A stretch of DNA of 64,000 nucleotides from Cytobacillus firmus (GTDB taxonomy: Bacteria > Bacillota > Bacilli > Bacillales > Cytobacillaceae), in the NCBI RefSeq assembly GCF_023612095.1, contig NZ_CP086235.1, positions 2,057,501-2,121,500 of the forward strand, written 5' to 3'. Shown here one piece after another: positions 17,890-26,349 of the stretch. The stretch's first letter is position 1. Each line of letters opens with the position of its first letter. The notes under the pieces were generated by a model. The model made no database searches and was not told the origin of the DNA. It was given only the letters and a program-made list of their open reading frames with translations. The position numbers were made by a program, and so were the translations under genes.

Positions 17890-19035
17890 ATGGGTGCATT
17901 GGAAGGCATTAGAGTAATTGACTTGAGCCAGGTCATGGCAGGGCCATATTGCGGTATGCTGCTGGCTGATATGGGTGCTGATGTTATAAAAGTGGAACCG
18001 CCAAAAGGTGAGAGTACCAGAAGATGGTCCCCATATAAGGAAGGGGAGAGCGGTGCGTTTATGGCGATAAATCGCAACAAGCGCAGCATAACGCTTGATT
18101 TAAAAAGCAGTGAAGATCAGAAGGTGTTTTACAAGTTAATTGAAACTGCGGATATTTTGATAGAAAATTTCCGCCCCGGGGTTGTAAAGCGACTGGGAGT
18201 TGACTATGAAACCCTCAATCAGATAAATCCGAAACTCATCTATTGCTCTATTTCCGGATTTGGCCAGTATGGCCCATATTCCTCCCGTGGCGGTTATGAC
18301 TTAATCGCACAGGGAATGACCGGCATTATGAGTGTGACAGGTGAACGGAATGGCAACCCGGTGAAATGCGGACTTCCGATTATCGATTTGGGTTCTGGCC
18401 TGTTTTCTGTCTATGGTATTTTATCCGCATTGTATGCAAGGGTTCATTCCAATGAGGGGCAGTATATTGACGCATCTTTATATGATACGGGAATCGCATT
18501 GTCGGTTTGGGAAAGCACTCAATATTGGTTTACGGGAGAAACACCTGCACCTACTGGAAGCGGACACCGCTTGTCTGCTCCTTACCAGGCATTTCGTGCC
18601 AGTGATGGTTATTTTACTGTTGGTGCAGATACACCGCATCATTGGCCCGTGTTCTGCCAGATCATCGGCAGACCTGAATTCTTATCGGATGACCGATTTG
18701 TTGATGATGCCTCCCGAATTCAGCACTTAAATGAATTTGTCAGATTAATTGAAGAGAAAACAAGTCTGAATCCAAGACACTACTGGCTGGAAAAATTCGA
18801 GAAAGCGGGGATTCCCGCAGGCCCGATCAATACCTATCCTGAATCTTTAAATGACCAGCACACACTATCCAGAAGAATGGTAGAAGAGGTTGTACACCCT
18901 GTTGCCGGGAAAATAAAAGCATTAGGGATTCCTGTTAAACTATCAAAAACACCTGGAAAGGTTGCAAAAGCTGCGCCTGTACTGGGAGAACATAAGGAAG
19001 AGATTTTAAAAGAATTAGGGCTCGCAGCTAAATAA
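17890..19035 (+). CDS. Family III CoA transferase (CaiB/BaiF/Frc type)
   Basis: 381 residues. Family signatures: GALEGIRVIDLSQVMAGPYC, LADMGADVIKVEPP, FMAINRNKRSITLDLKS and the catalytic-Asp segment SRGGYDLIAQGMTGIM. The enzyme moves CoA from a donor thioester to a carboxylic acid, so it probably activates the operon substrate for the crotonase-fold enzyme. ATG 17890 follows AAGGAG. Closest characterised relatives act on oxalate, carnitine, bile acids or succinate/mesaconate; sequence alone does not choose. Confidence 0.92.
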   Translation: MGALEGIRVIDLSQVMAGPYCGMLLADMGADVIKVEPPKGESTRRWSPYKEGESGAFMAINRNKRSITLDLKSSEDQKVFYKLIETADILIENFRPGVVKRLGVDYETLNQINPKLIYCSISGFGQYGPYSSRGGYDLIAQGMTGIMSVTGERNGNPVKCGLPIIDLGSGLFSVYGILSALYARVHSNEGQYIDASLYDTGIALSVWESTQYWFTGETPAPTGSGHRLSAPYQAFRASDGYFTVGADTPHHWPVFCQIIGRPEFLSDDRFVDDASRIQHLNEFVRLIEEKTSLNPRHYWLEKFEKAGIPAGPINTYPESLNDQHTLSRRMVEEVVHPVAGKIKALGIPVKLSKTPGKVAKAAPVLGEHKEEILKELGLAAK

Positions 19036-19073
19036 CATTTAAATCCTGCTACTCAGTAAGGAGAAGGATATAC

Positions 19074-19601
19074 ATGATTAAACCTTTAAAAGGACGTGTT
19101 CCATCCATTCATGCCGAAACCATGGTACACGGCTCGGCACAAGTGATAGGAGACGTCAGAATAGCCAAGAATGTGAGTGTATGGCCTCAATCAGTCTTAC
19201 GGGCAGATGATGATAATTTTATCGAAATTGGTGAAGGAAGCAATATTCAGGACGGGTGTATCTGTCATGTGACACCAGAGGCTCCATTAAGGATAGGGAG
19301 AATGGTAACGGTAGGGCATGGTGCCATTTTACATGCCTGTACGGTCGAGGATGGAGCATTGATTGGCATCGGTTCTATTATCTTAGATGGAGCGGTCATT
19401 GAAAAAGGAGCACAAGTGGGAGCGGGTGCATTAGTTCCTCCAGGGAAAGTGATTCCAAAAGGCAGCTTGGCTGTTGGAGTTCCTGCCAAAATTGTGCGTG
19501 AACTAACAGAGAATGAAAGACATGACCTGGAAAAAAATGCAGAAGAATACATTGAGCTATGGAAACGCGATTATCGTGAAGAGAGTGAGGAGTCATTATG
19601 A
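19074..19601 (+). CDS. Gamma-carbonic-anhydrase-like hexapeptide protein (CaiE/PaaY type)
   Basis: 175 residues with left-handed beta-helix hexapeptide repeats. The His-bearing turn VGHGAILHACTVEDGALIGIG is typical of gamma-carbonic anhydrase-like proteins; CaiE and PaaY are members linked to CoA pathways. It may be a CoA-thioester housekeeping hydrolase or a carbonic anhydrase. It starts at ATG 19074 after AAGGAG and overlaps the aminotransferase start by 4 bp. Confidence 0.88.
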   Translation: MIKPLKGRVPSIHAETMVHGSAQVIGDVRIAKNVSVWPQSVLRADDDNFIEIGEGSNIQDGCICHVTPEAPLRIGRMVTVGHGAILHACTVEDGALIGIGSIILDGAVIEKGAQVGAGALVPPGKVIPKGSLAVGVPAKIVRELTENERHDLEKNAEEYIELWKRDYREESEESL

Positions 19602-20904
19602 TTAATGAGAATAAAAGTTTAGCAGAAAGAGGAGACAGTGTTCTGCCCCCGGCTGCCAACAGAGTAACGAGGATAGGTGTAACGAAAGCATTTGGCTCAA
19701 CCGTAGAGGATGAAAACGGAAAAAAATATCTCGATTTTGCCAGCGGTGTAGGAGTAAATAATGTTGGACACTGCCATCCCGAGGTAATTGAAGCGGTAAA
19801 GCAGCAGCTGGATACGATGATTCATATTGGCCATAATGTGGCCTACTATCCATCCTATATTCAACTGGCGGAGAAGTTAAACGAATTAACCGGAAAAGAG
19901 AAGATGGTGTACTTTTCAAATAGCGGAGCAGAAGCGAATGAGGGAGCAATAAAATTAGCAAAAAAAGCGACAAAGCGTCCAGCCATTTTATCATTCAAAC
20001 GGGGATTCCATGGACGGACACTCGCAGCGACATCGATCACTTTCTCAAGCTCAGCTTATCGTCAGGATTATGAAGGCCTTCTTCCAAGCGTATATGCTTG
20101 TGAATATCCATATCCTTTTAGAACCGGGCTTAGTTATGAAGAAGAGACGAAACGATGTATTCAAAGCATCCATGAAGTATTCCAGTATCAAGTTGCTCCA
20201 TCCCAGGTAGCAGCCATAATCCTTGAACCAGTACAGGGAGAGGGAGGGTATATTGTACCCCGAAAGAATTTTTGAAACAAATAAGAGAAATATGTAATCA
20301 GCATGGGATATTGCTTATTTTTGATGAAGTACAGACCGGATTCGGAAGAACAGGGAAAATGTTTGCTTATGAACATTTTGGAGTTGAGCCGGACATTCTT
20401 ACCTTAGGAAAGGGAATTGCTTCAGGCTTCCCTTTAAGTGCCATCATTGCCAAGAAAGAAATTATGGAGAAATGGGAGCCGGGAACACATGGAGGCACTT
20501 ATGGCGGAAATCCTGTCTCGTGTGCGGCTGCCTTGGCTTCCATTGAAATTTTAAAACGGGAAGGGATAGATAATGCCCAAACTTTAGGGGGATATTTAAA
20601 GCAGCAATTATATGATTTACAGTCAGAATATTCCGTTATTGGTGATGTTAGAGGTCTGGGCCTGATGATTGGCATTGAGTTCACGGATGAAAAAGGCTGC
20701 CCGGATGCCAGTACAGTAAATTGGCTGAAGAATTTTGCTTTAGAAAACGGAGTCATTCTTTTAACCTGCGGCACTGAGAAGAATGTTTTGCGGTTTATCC
20801 CGCCTGTAACGGTATTAAAAGAGGAACTTGATCAAGCAGTTTCTGTACTGAAAGAAGGATTGCAGCAGCTCGCAAAAAAGGAGAACGGTCATGCTATATA
20901 TTAA
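19598..20904 (+). CDS. Class III aminotransferase, GabT-like (frameshifted in this sequence)
   Basis: PLP enzyme of 435 residues once one base is restored. Signatures: NVGHCHPEVIEAVKQQ, SGAEANEGAIKLAKK, LIFDEVQTGFGRTGKMFAYEH and the PLP-Lys segment LTLGKGIASGFPLSAI. The frame breaks at the C run 20258-20261: four C are present and five restore GEGGYIVPPKEFLKQI. The pieces translate as 19598-20275 and 20272-20904. The family converts omega-amino groups to semialdehydes (4-aminobutyrate and similar). It stands directly before a semialdehyde dehydrogenase, so the two steps are probably sequential. Confidence 0.88.
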
Positions 20905-22315
20905 TGGAGAATGGAAATCTTCTAATAAAAATAAATCGATAACTGTGTATAATCCTGCTACTTTAGAAAAATTCGGTACGGTCGCTTATGGAGGAAAGGA
21001 AGAAGCCGAGGAAGCCATCCAGGCAGCATCCGCTGCCTTTCAAGACTGGAAGAAAACAAGCGCAGTTGAAAAATCGCAATATCTGAGAAAGATTGCCGAT
21101 TGTCTAAGAGACAGAGAAGAAGAACTGGCAGTAACCATTACGAAAGAGATGGGTAAACCCCTGAAAGAATCCATTGGTGAAGTCAAACTGGCGATTTCCT
21201 ATATGGATTGGTATGCAGAGGAAGCGAAGCGTATTTATGGAGAGACGATTCCAGCTTCCAGCCGTGATAAGCGCATACTGGTACTGCAGGAGCCAGTTGG
21301 GGTGACGGGTGCGATTACACCATGGAACTTTCCAGCCGCCATGGTTACCCGCAAAATTGCCCCAGCGTTAGCTGCCGGGTGTCCTGTCATCCTAAAACCA
21401 GCTTCAGCTACTCCCTTAACGGCAGTGAAGATATTCGAAGCCATTCATCAGGCTGGTCTGCCAAAAGGAGTAGCCAATTTGATTATTGGACCTTCTAATG
21501 AGATTGCCCAAACGTTATTAGACAGCAAGCAGGTGCGAAAACTGACTTTCACAGGTTCAACGGCAGTTGGGAAAAAGCTGATGAGAGACGCATCCAATAC
21601 GGTCAAAAAAGTTTCAATGGAATTAGGCGGTCATGCCCCCTTTATCGTATTTGAGGATGCTGATTTAGAGAAAGCAGCAGAAGCAGCGGTTGCGAGCAAG
21701 TTCAGGAATGCAGGACAAACGTGTGTATGCACAAACCGGATTTATGTTCAGAAGGAAGCAGCAGAGGAATTTACCCGCTTGTTTGCAGAAAAGGTAAATC
21801 GTCTGCAAATCGGGAATGGCATGGATGATGATACAGATATTGGGCCATTAATTAATGAAGAAAGCCTTGATAAAGTTGTTGAACATGTGGAAGATGCCAA
21901 AGAAAAAGGCGGTGTGGTGATTTGCGGCGGATCACTGGCAGATATGGATGCTAAAGGTGTATTCTATCAGCCTACTGTTATTCAACATGCAAATGAGTCG
22001 ATGAAGATTGCAAGAGAAGAAACTTTTGGCCCAGTGGTGCCGATTTTCACCTTTGAAACGGAAGAAGAAGCAATCGAACGGGCAAATCATCCAGAATACG
22101 GACTTGCATCTTACTGCTTCACTTCGGATTTAAATCGCGCCTTCCGGGTAATGGAATCTCTCGAATATGGCATTATTGGCATTAATGATGCGATGCCGAC
22201 AACAGCACAAGCCCCGTTCGGAGGAATGAAGGAAAGCGGTGTAGGAAGGGAAGGCGGCAAGTACGGAATGATGGAGTATCTGGAAGAGAAGTTTGTGTCA
22301 TTGAATATTGGATAA
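20891..22315 (+). CDS. NAD(P)-dependent semialdehyde dehydrogenase (GabD-like ALDH)
   Basis: 474 residues. ALDH motifs are visible: GAITPWNFPAAM, FTGSTAVGKKL, the catalytic Glu in ELGGHAPFI and the catalytic Cys in FRNAGQTCVCTNRIYV, the succinate-semialdehyde dehydrogenase pattern. It overlaps the aminotransferase by 14 bp and starts at ATG 20891 behind AAGGAG, so the two are translationally linked. It should oxidise the semialdehyde formed by the aminotransferase. A similar ALDH is encoded at 39231. Confidence 0.9.
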   Translation: MLYINGEWKSSNKNKSITVYNPATLEKFGTVAYGGKEEAEEAIQAASAAFQDWKKTSAVEKSQYLRKIADCLRDREEELAVTITKEMGKPLKESIGEVKLAISYMDWYAEEAKRIYGETIPASSRDKRILVLQEPVGVTGAITPWNFPAAMVTRKIAPALAAGCPVILKPASATPLTAVKIFEAIHQAGLPKGVANLIIGPSNEIAQTLLDSKQVRKLTFTGSTAVGKKLMRDASNTVKKVSMELGGHAPFIVFEDADLEKAAEAAVASKFRNAGQTCVCTNRIYVQKEAAEEFTRLFAEKVNRLQIGNGMDDDTDIGPLINEESLDKVVEHVEDAKEKGGVVICGGSLADMDAKGVFYQPTVIQHANESMKIAREETFGPVVPIFTFETEEEAIERANHPEYGLASYCFTSDLNRAFRVMESLEYGIIGINDAMPTTAQAPFGGMKESGVGREGGKYGMMEYLEEKFVSLNIG

Positions 22316-22332
22316 TCAAAGGGGCCATCAGA

Positions 22333-23732
22333 ATGGAATTATTAATGAAGGAAATAAGAAGCATGATACCTTCAGACCAAATTTTTACGAGTTTGGCTGA
22401 TCGATATAGTTATAGTTATGATGCTTCATTCGGCAGCTATCTTCCTGAAGTGGTCATCCAGGTGAAAAATAAGGAAGAGATTTCTTCCCTTCTGAAGCTG
22501 GCCAATTCATTTAACATACCGGTATACCCCAGAGGTCAGGGAACTTCCTTAAGTGGAGGTCCTCTCCCTGTTAAGGGGGGATGGTTTTAGACATGTCCCA
22601 ATGGAATGGTGATTTAAAAATTTACCCTGATGATTTGGTGGCAGTCGTATCACCGGGTGTACTGACAGCGGACATCAATAAAGAAGCAGAAAAGTTTGGA
22701 CTCATGTACCCCCCAGATCCCAGCAGTGCCCATGTATCAACAATTGGAGGGAATTTAGCGGAAAACTCCGGCGGACCAAGGGGCTTAAAATATGGAGTAA
22801 CGAAGGATTATGTTATTGGTTTGGAAGTGGTGACACCTGAGGGAGAAATAATCAAAACAGGCGGAAAGACAATAAAAAATGTAACTGGATATGACTTAAC
22901 AAAATTGATCGTTGGATCGGAAGGCACGCTTGGCATCATTACGGAAGCAACACTGAAATTAGTGCCCAAGCCTCCGGCATCAAAGACCATGATGGCTGTC
23001 TTTGATGATCTTGTACAGTCAGGACAAGCGATTTCGAAAATATTAACTTCCGGAATCCTTCCGGCCAAAATGGAAATAATGGATCAGTCCTCCATAATAG
23101 CTGTGGAGAACTATCAGCCGCTGGGGCTTCCTATTGACGCAGAAGCCATTCTTTTAATAGAACTTGATGGCCACCCTCTGGCTATTGAAGAAGAAATGAA
23201 AACAATAGAAGAGATTTTTACAGACTTTGAATCTGTGAAAGTGAAAATTGCAGAAAATCAGGACGAAGCACAGAGTTACTGGAGAGCAAGGAAGCTGGTT
23301 TCCCCGGCTATTGTAAAGATAAAACCGACGAAAGTTTCTGAAGATGCCACAGTGCCCCGCAGTAAGATTCCCGATATGTTCCAAAAACTAAAAGAAATCC
23401 GTGAGAAATACGATATTCACCTAGTCGTGTTTGGGCATGCGGGTGACGGGAACCTTCATCCTAATATTATCTGTGATAAAAGAGATACGGAGGAAATGAT
23501 CCGGGTTGAAAAAGCCGTAGAGGAAATCTTTAAAGCGGCTGTTGAACTGGGAGGGACACTATCCGGTGAACATGGAATCGGAACATTGAAAGCTCCTTTT
23601 ATGGAGATGGAATTGGGTGCAGCCGGTCTTGATATGATGAAGAGAATTAAACAAATATGGGACCCGAATAACATTTTAAATCCAGGTAAAATCTTTCCAG
23701 AAGAAGGCCAGAAGCTGGTGCTTAGGGAATGA
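22333..23732 (+). CDS. glcD: FAD-linked 2-hydroxyacid oxidase, GlcD-like (frameshifted in this sequence)
   Basis: 466 residues once one base is restored. The FAD-binding type 4 domain carries PRGQGTSLSGGPLP and PPDPSSAHVSTIGGNLAENSGGP. The C-terminal domain has GHAGDGNLHPNI and ends HGIGTLKAPFM...ILNPGKIFP, as in glycolate/D-lactate oxidases. The break is in the G run 22575-22580: six G are present and seven restore VKGGMVLDMSQ. Pieces translate as 22333-22590 and 22581-23732. Its partner glcF overlaps the stop by 4 bp. The actual hydroxyacid (glycolate, D-lactate, 2-hydroxyglutarate or other) is not known. Confidence 0.9.
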
Positions 23733-25027
23733 GTACAGGAGCCGCTCTAAAAGACAGATTACATTATAAGGAGACGTTTAATTGTGTCCAATGCGGATAT
23801 TGCCTGCCGGTTTGCCCCACTTACGAAACGATGAAGAGCGAGGTGCATTCGCCGCGTGGCCGCATTAATCTTGTCAAAATGCTGGCAGAAGACAAGATCA
23901 AGGCAGAGGATCTGCGGGAACCCATCGAAAAGTGCCTTGGATGCCGCGCCTGCGAAACTGCCTGCCCCACCAGTGTTCAGTACGGGAAGATACTAGAAGG
24001 AGCAAAAGAGGTTCTAGAATTTGCAGAGCAAAAATCGAGAGCGCAAAAAATAAGTGAATCATTGATTTTTGATCAAATGTTTTCATCAAAGAGATGGATG
24101 AATACAATAGGTAATCTTTCATGGTTTTATCAAAAGTCCGGGCTGCAGAAAATGGCACAAAGAACAGGGATCACTCAGCTTGCTCCGCTTCACATGGGGA
24201 CATTTGAGTCTGTTCTCCCTGATCTTCCATCTCCGGCAGAACGGAAAAACAGGGCCCGCCTTTACAAAGCCATTGGTTCCAGAAAAATCACTGTTGGATT
24301 TATTACCGGCTGTGTAATGGATGCCATTTTCTATGAGACGAACAGGAACACAATTGACCTTCTGACAAAGGCTGGAGCTGACATACTTATTCCTGAGAGT
24401 CAGACTTGCTGTGGAGCGCTGCATGCACATGCAGGGAAAATTGCGGACGCTAAAGCTCTTGCCAAACGAAATATTGAGGCATTTGAAAAGGAGGAAGCAG
24501 ACTATATCGTTAACAATGCTGGAGGATGCGGCGCGACGCTTTTGGAATATGGCGAACTATTTAAGGGAAACATCGAATGGGAAAGCCGTGCACAAGCTTT
24601 TTCTAATAAAGTAAGAGATATTTCACAGGTGCTAGCTGAATTAGATGGTCTGAACTTTACAAAGGAAGTGAATGGAACCATAACCCTTCAGCCATCCTGT
24701 CATATGATTAATGTTCAAAAGGTGAAAGATGAGCCAATATCTTTATTAAAGCAAGTAAAAAGCAAAGGGTACCGTGAAATGAAAGACAAAGAACGGTGCT
24801 GTGGATCGGCTGGCATCTACAATATTGTTAACTATGAGGATTCCATGGAAATATTGGATAGTAAAATGAAAAATGCGAAAGACACAAATGCATCTATAAT
24901 TGTTACTTCCAATCCAGGCTGTCTGCTGCAAATGAAATTAGGGATTCAAAGGGAAGGGCTTGAGAAGAGTGTAAGGGCTATTCATTTTGTGGATTTGCTG
25001 ATTGAGGCTGGGGCGGTTTCTAAATAA
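23729..25027 (+). CDS. glcF: Iron-sulfur subunit of glycolate oxidase-like enzyme, GlcF
   Basis: 432 residues. Two [4Fe-4S] motifs are seen near the N-terminus, CVQCGYCLPVCP and CLGCRACETACP. Two CCG-type domains follow (SQTCCGALHAHAG, and ERCCGSAGIYN near the C-terminus), which form the electron-transfer part of the GlcDF complex. GTG/ATG overlap with glcD (ATG 23729) implies coupled translation. It is the last gene of the operon; a terminator follows at 25100. Confidence 0.93.
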   Translation: MSTGAALKDRLHYKETFNCVQCGYCLPVCPTYETMKSEVHSPRGRINLVKMLAEDKIKAEDLREPIEKCLGCRACETACPTSVQYGKILEGAKEVLEFAEQKSRAQKISESLIFDQMFSSKRWMNTIGNLSWFYQKSGLQKMAQRTGITQLAPLHMGTFESVLPDLPSPAERKNRARLYKAIGSRKITVGFITGCVMDAIFYETNRNTIDLLTKAGADILIPESQTCCGALHAHAGKIADAKALAKRNIEAFEKEEADYIVNNAGGCGATLLEYGELFKGNIEWESRAQAFSNKVRDISQVLAELDGLNFTKEVNGTITLQPSCHMINVQKVKDEPISLLKQVKSKGYREMKDKERCCGSAGIYNIVNYEDSMEILDSKMKNAKDTNASIIVTSNPGCLLQMKLGIQREGLEKSVRAIHFVDLLIEAGAVSK

Positions 25028-25099
25028 TTTATAAATATAGAAATTGAAGTAGCAGCTTAAATAGATTTACCTGGTACTTTTGAAATTTGATGGCGCTAT

Positions 25100-25129
25100 C
25101 CGCACAGTGAGAATACTGTGCGGTTTTTT
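25100..25129 (+). terminator. Terminator of the sigma-54 operon
   Basis: CCGCACAGT-N6-ACTGTGCGG followed by TTTTTT, 73 bp after glcF. No comparable hairpin is seen upstream within the operon. Confidence 0.92.
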
Positions 25130-25145
25130 GAATAAAATTTTATTG

Positions 25146-25167
25146 AGAGGGGGGCAGCCCCTCTTTT
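25146..25167. terminator. GC-rich hairpin between convergent genes
   Basis: GAGGGG-N5-CCCCTC followed by TTTT; a second hairpin where the operon meets the converging duplicated genes. It lies at the edge of duplicated segment copy 2. Confidence 0.6.
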
Positions 25168-25204
25168 CGAGGAATTTTTAGTAGTCTAAATAAGATATAA
25201 GTGA

Positions 25205-25396
25205 CTACTTCTTGGGCTGATCAAGTGCTTGGTAAGCTGCCTGATACTTTCCTCCATCCGTAACTTCTGAATGGTACAAGGCCTTGAGGGCATTGTTTTT
25301 TTCAAGACCATGCTCAACCTTCAGTTCTTTAAAGCGTGTATGCAATTCTTTGTTTTCCTTAATTAGTTGTTGCATTTGAGATTTTAAATACTTCAA
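25205..25396 (-). CDS. 63-residue conserved small protein, copy 2
   Basis: Five substitutions relative to copy 1 at 7258-7449, with the same TTG start, ribosome site and spacing to the yaiI-like gene. Conservation of the frame without gaps supports a real protein. Function is unknown. Confidence 0.65.
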   Translation of the reverse strand: MKYLKSQMQQLIKENKELHTRFKELKVEHGLEKNNALKALYHSEVTDGGKYQAAYQALDQPKK

Positions 25397-25431
25397 GGTA
25401 TTTACATCCTTTCTGAATCTCTGAGTTTAGC

Positions 25432-25878
25432 CTAGCTATTATTAGAAATAACCTGTCTAAAAAGATCCCTAAATTGCTCCCGGTCTTCTGCTGTAAAAGG
25501 CTTTGGTCCCTTTGTTCGCTGTCCGCCCTTTCTAGCCATTGCACTTAAATAACGTGTTTGTAATAATTGGTCTATATTTTCATTTGTATATCTAAATCCT
25601 TTATGGTGAAGTACGATCACTCCTTTTGCTAAACCTAGTGAAGCAAGACCATAATCTTGCGTGACGATAATATCTCCTTTTTCCACTAACTTCACAATTC
25701 GATAATCTGCAGCTTCTGCTCCAGAATCAACATAAATGGTTTCCACTCCGGATGGCTGTTTTGCATTAGAAAAATGAGAAAAGCTTGTAACAAGGATAAC
25801 CGGAATTTCAAAAGTCCTTGCTTCAGAAATAATAATTTCTTTCACCGGACAAGCATCTGCATCCACATAAATTTTCAT
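25432..25878 (-). CDS. YaiI/YqxD family protein (UPF0178), copy 2
   Basis: 148 residues; 13 differences from copy 1, mostly conservative, with the last three residues (NNS versus PKI) the most divergent. All the acidic motif residues ([29 protein letters not shown]) are kept, so both copies look functional. Start ATG follows GGAGGG as in copy 1. Confidence 0.9.
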   Translation of the reverse strand: MKIYVDADACPVKEIIISEARTFEIPVILVTSFSHFSNAKQPSGVETIYVDSGAEAADYRIVKLVEKGDIIVTQDYGLASLGLAKGVIVLHHKGFRYTNENIDQLLQTRYLSAMARKGGQRTKGPKPFTAEDREQFRDLFRQVISNNS

Positions 25879-26179
25879 CTTTCCCTCCTGTTAAGAAGTT
25901 CTACTCAATAAAACTTTACCTTTTCAAAGGGATTTGTGACTTTGTTAAAAAATGATCAAAAGTTCTTCCTTTTGCTATAATTTTCTTTCCTCATATTATA
26001 CTTTATAGATTGTGTTGGCAAATGGAGGTTCAATTGCGCACAAAATAGTTGCTATATCCTCTGCTTTTATTAAATCGCAAAGTCTTCTGTGTTCTCAATA
26101 TCCATAGTATATTGATTAATTTTGCAGGTGAGTGGAGAGGGTCTGATTGTATAGCTACGGTTATTATTCATAGGAAAAC

Positions 26180-26206
26180 AGCCCATTGATTGGGGCTTTT
26201 TCTTTT
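26180..26206 (+). terminator. Terminator-like hairpin upstream of mcrB
   Basis: AGCCC-N8-GGGCT followed by TTTTCTTTT. It resembles the hairpin at 8473 (both AACAGCCC...GGGGCT). The stretch 25879-26349 holds this hairpin, the edge of the duplicated segment to about 26078 and the mcrB promoter region; I see no gene in it. Confidence 0.65.
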
Positions 26207-26292
26207 GTGTGACAGAACATAGTAGATAAGAATCATTCTTCTTTTTTTAAAGGGGAAGTTTTTTACCCCTCTTAATTTTTGAACTGTTTAAC

Positions 26293-26320
26293 TGGTATAC
26301 TATTACCATATGAATGGTAA
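26293..26320 (+). promoter_or_regulatory. Extended -10 promoter with adjacent palindrome, upstream of mcrB
   Basis: TGGTATACT fits an extended -10 (TGnTATAAT-like). Directly behind it lies a perfect inverted repeat TTACCAT-N4-ATGGTAA (26303-26320), where transcription would start. The palindrome could be an operator or an RNA hairpin in the leader. The mcrB ATG is at 26350. Assignment is inference from spacing. Confidence 0.5.
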
Positions 26321-26349
26321 GTTGAGATTTTTCAGGGAGGAAATGGCAA

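Larger units (their letters stand above)
25168..26078 (-). repeat. Duplicated segment (yaiI-like plus 63-codon gene), copy 2, inverted
   Basis: Reverse-complement relative of 6567-7492, including the upstream region (GTTGGCAAATGG and CCTCATATTATACTTTATAG on the plus strand). The two copies face each other across about 17.7 kb that contains the GH30 relic, the sigma-54 activator and its operon. Confidence 0.8.

Noticed and set aside
9680-22580. Programmed ribosomal frameshifting as explanation for split genes
   Set aside because: All nine breaks need the same type of correction (one added base), lie in unrelated genes without slippery heptamers plus pseudoknots, and recur across the whole window.
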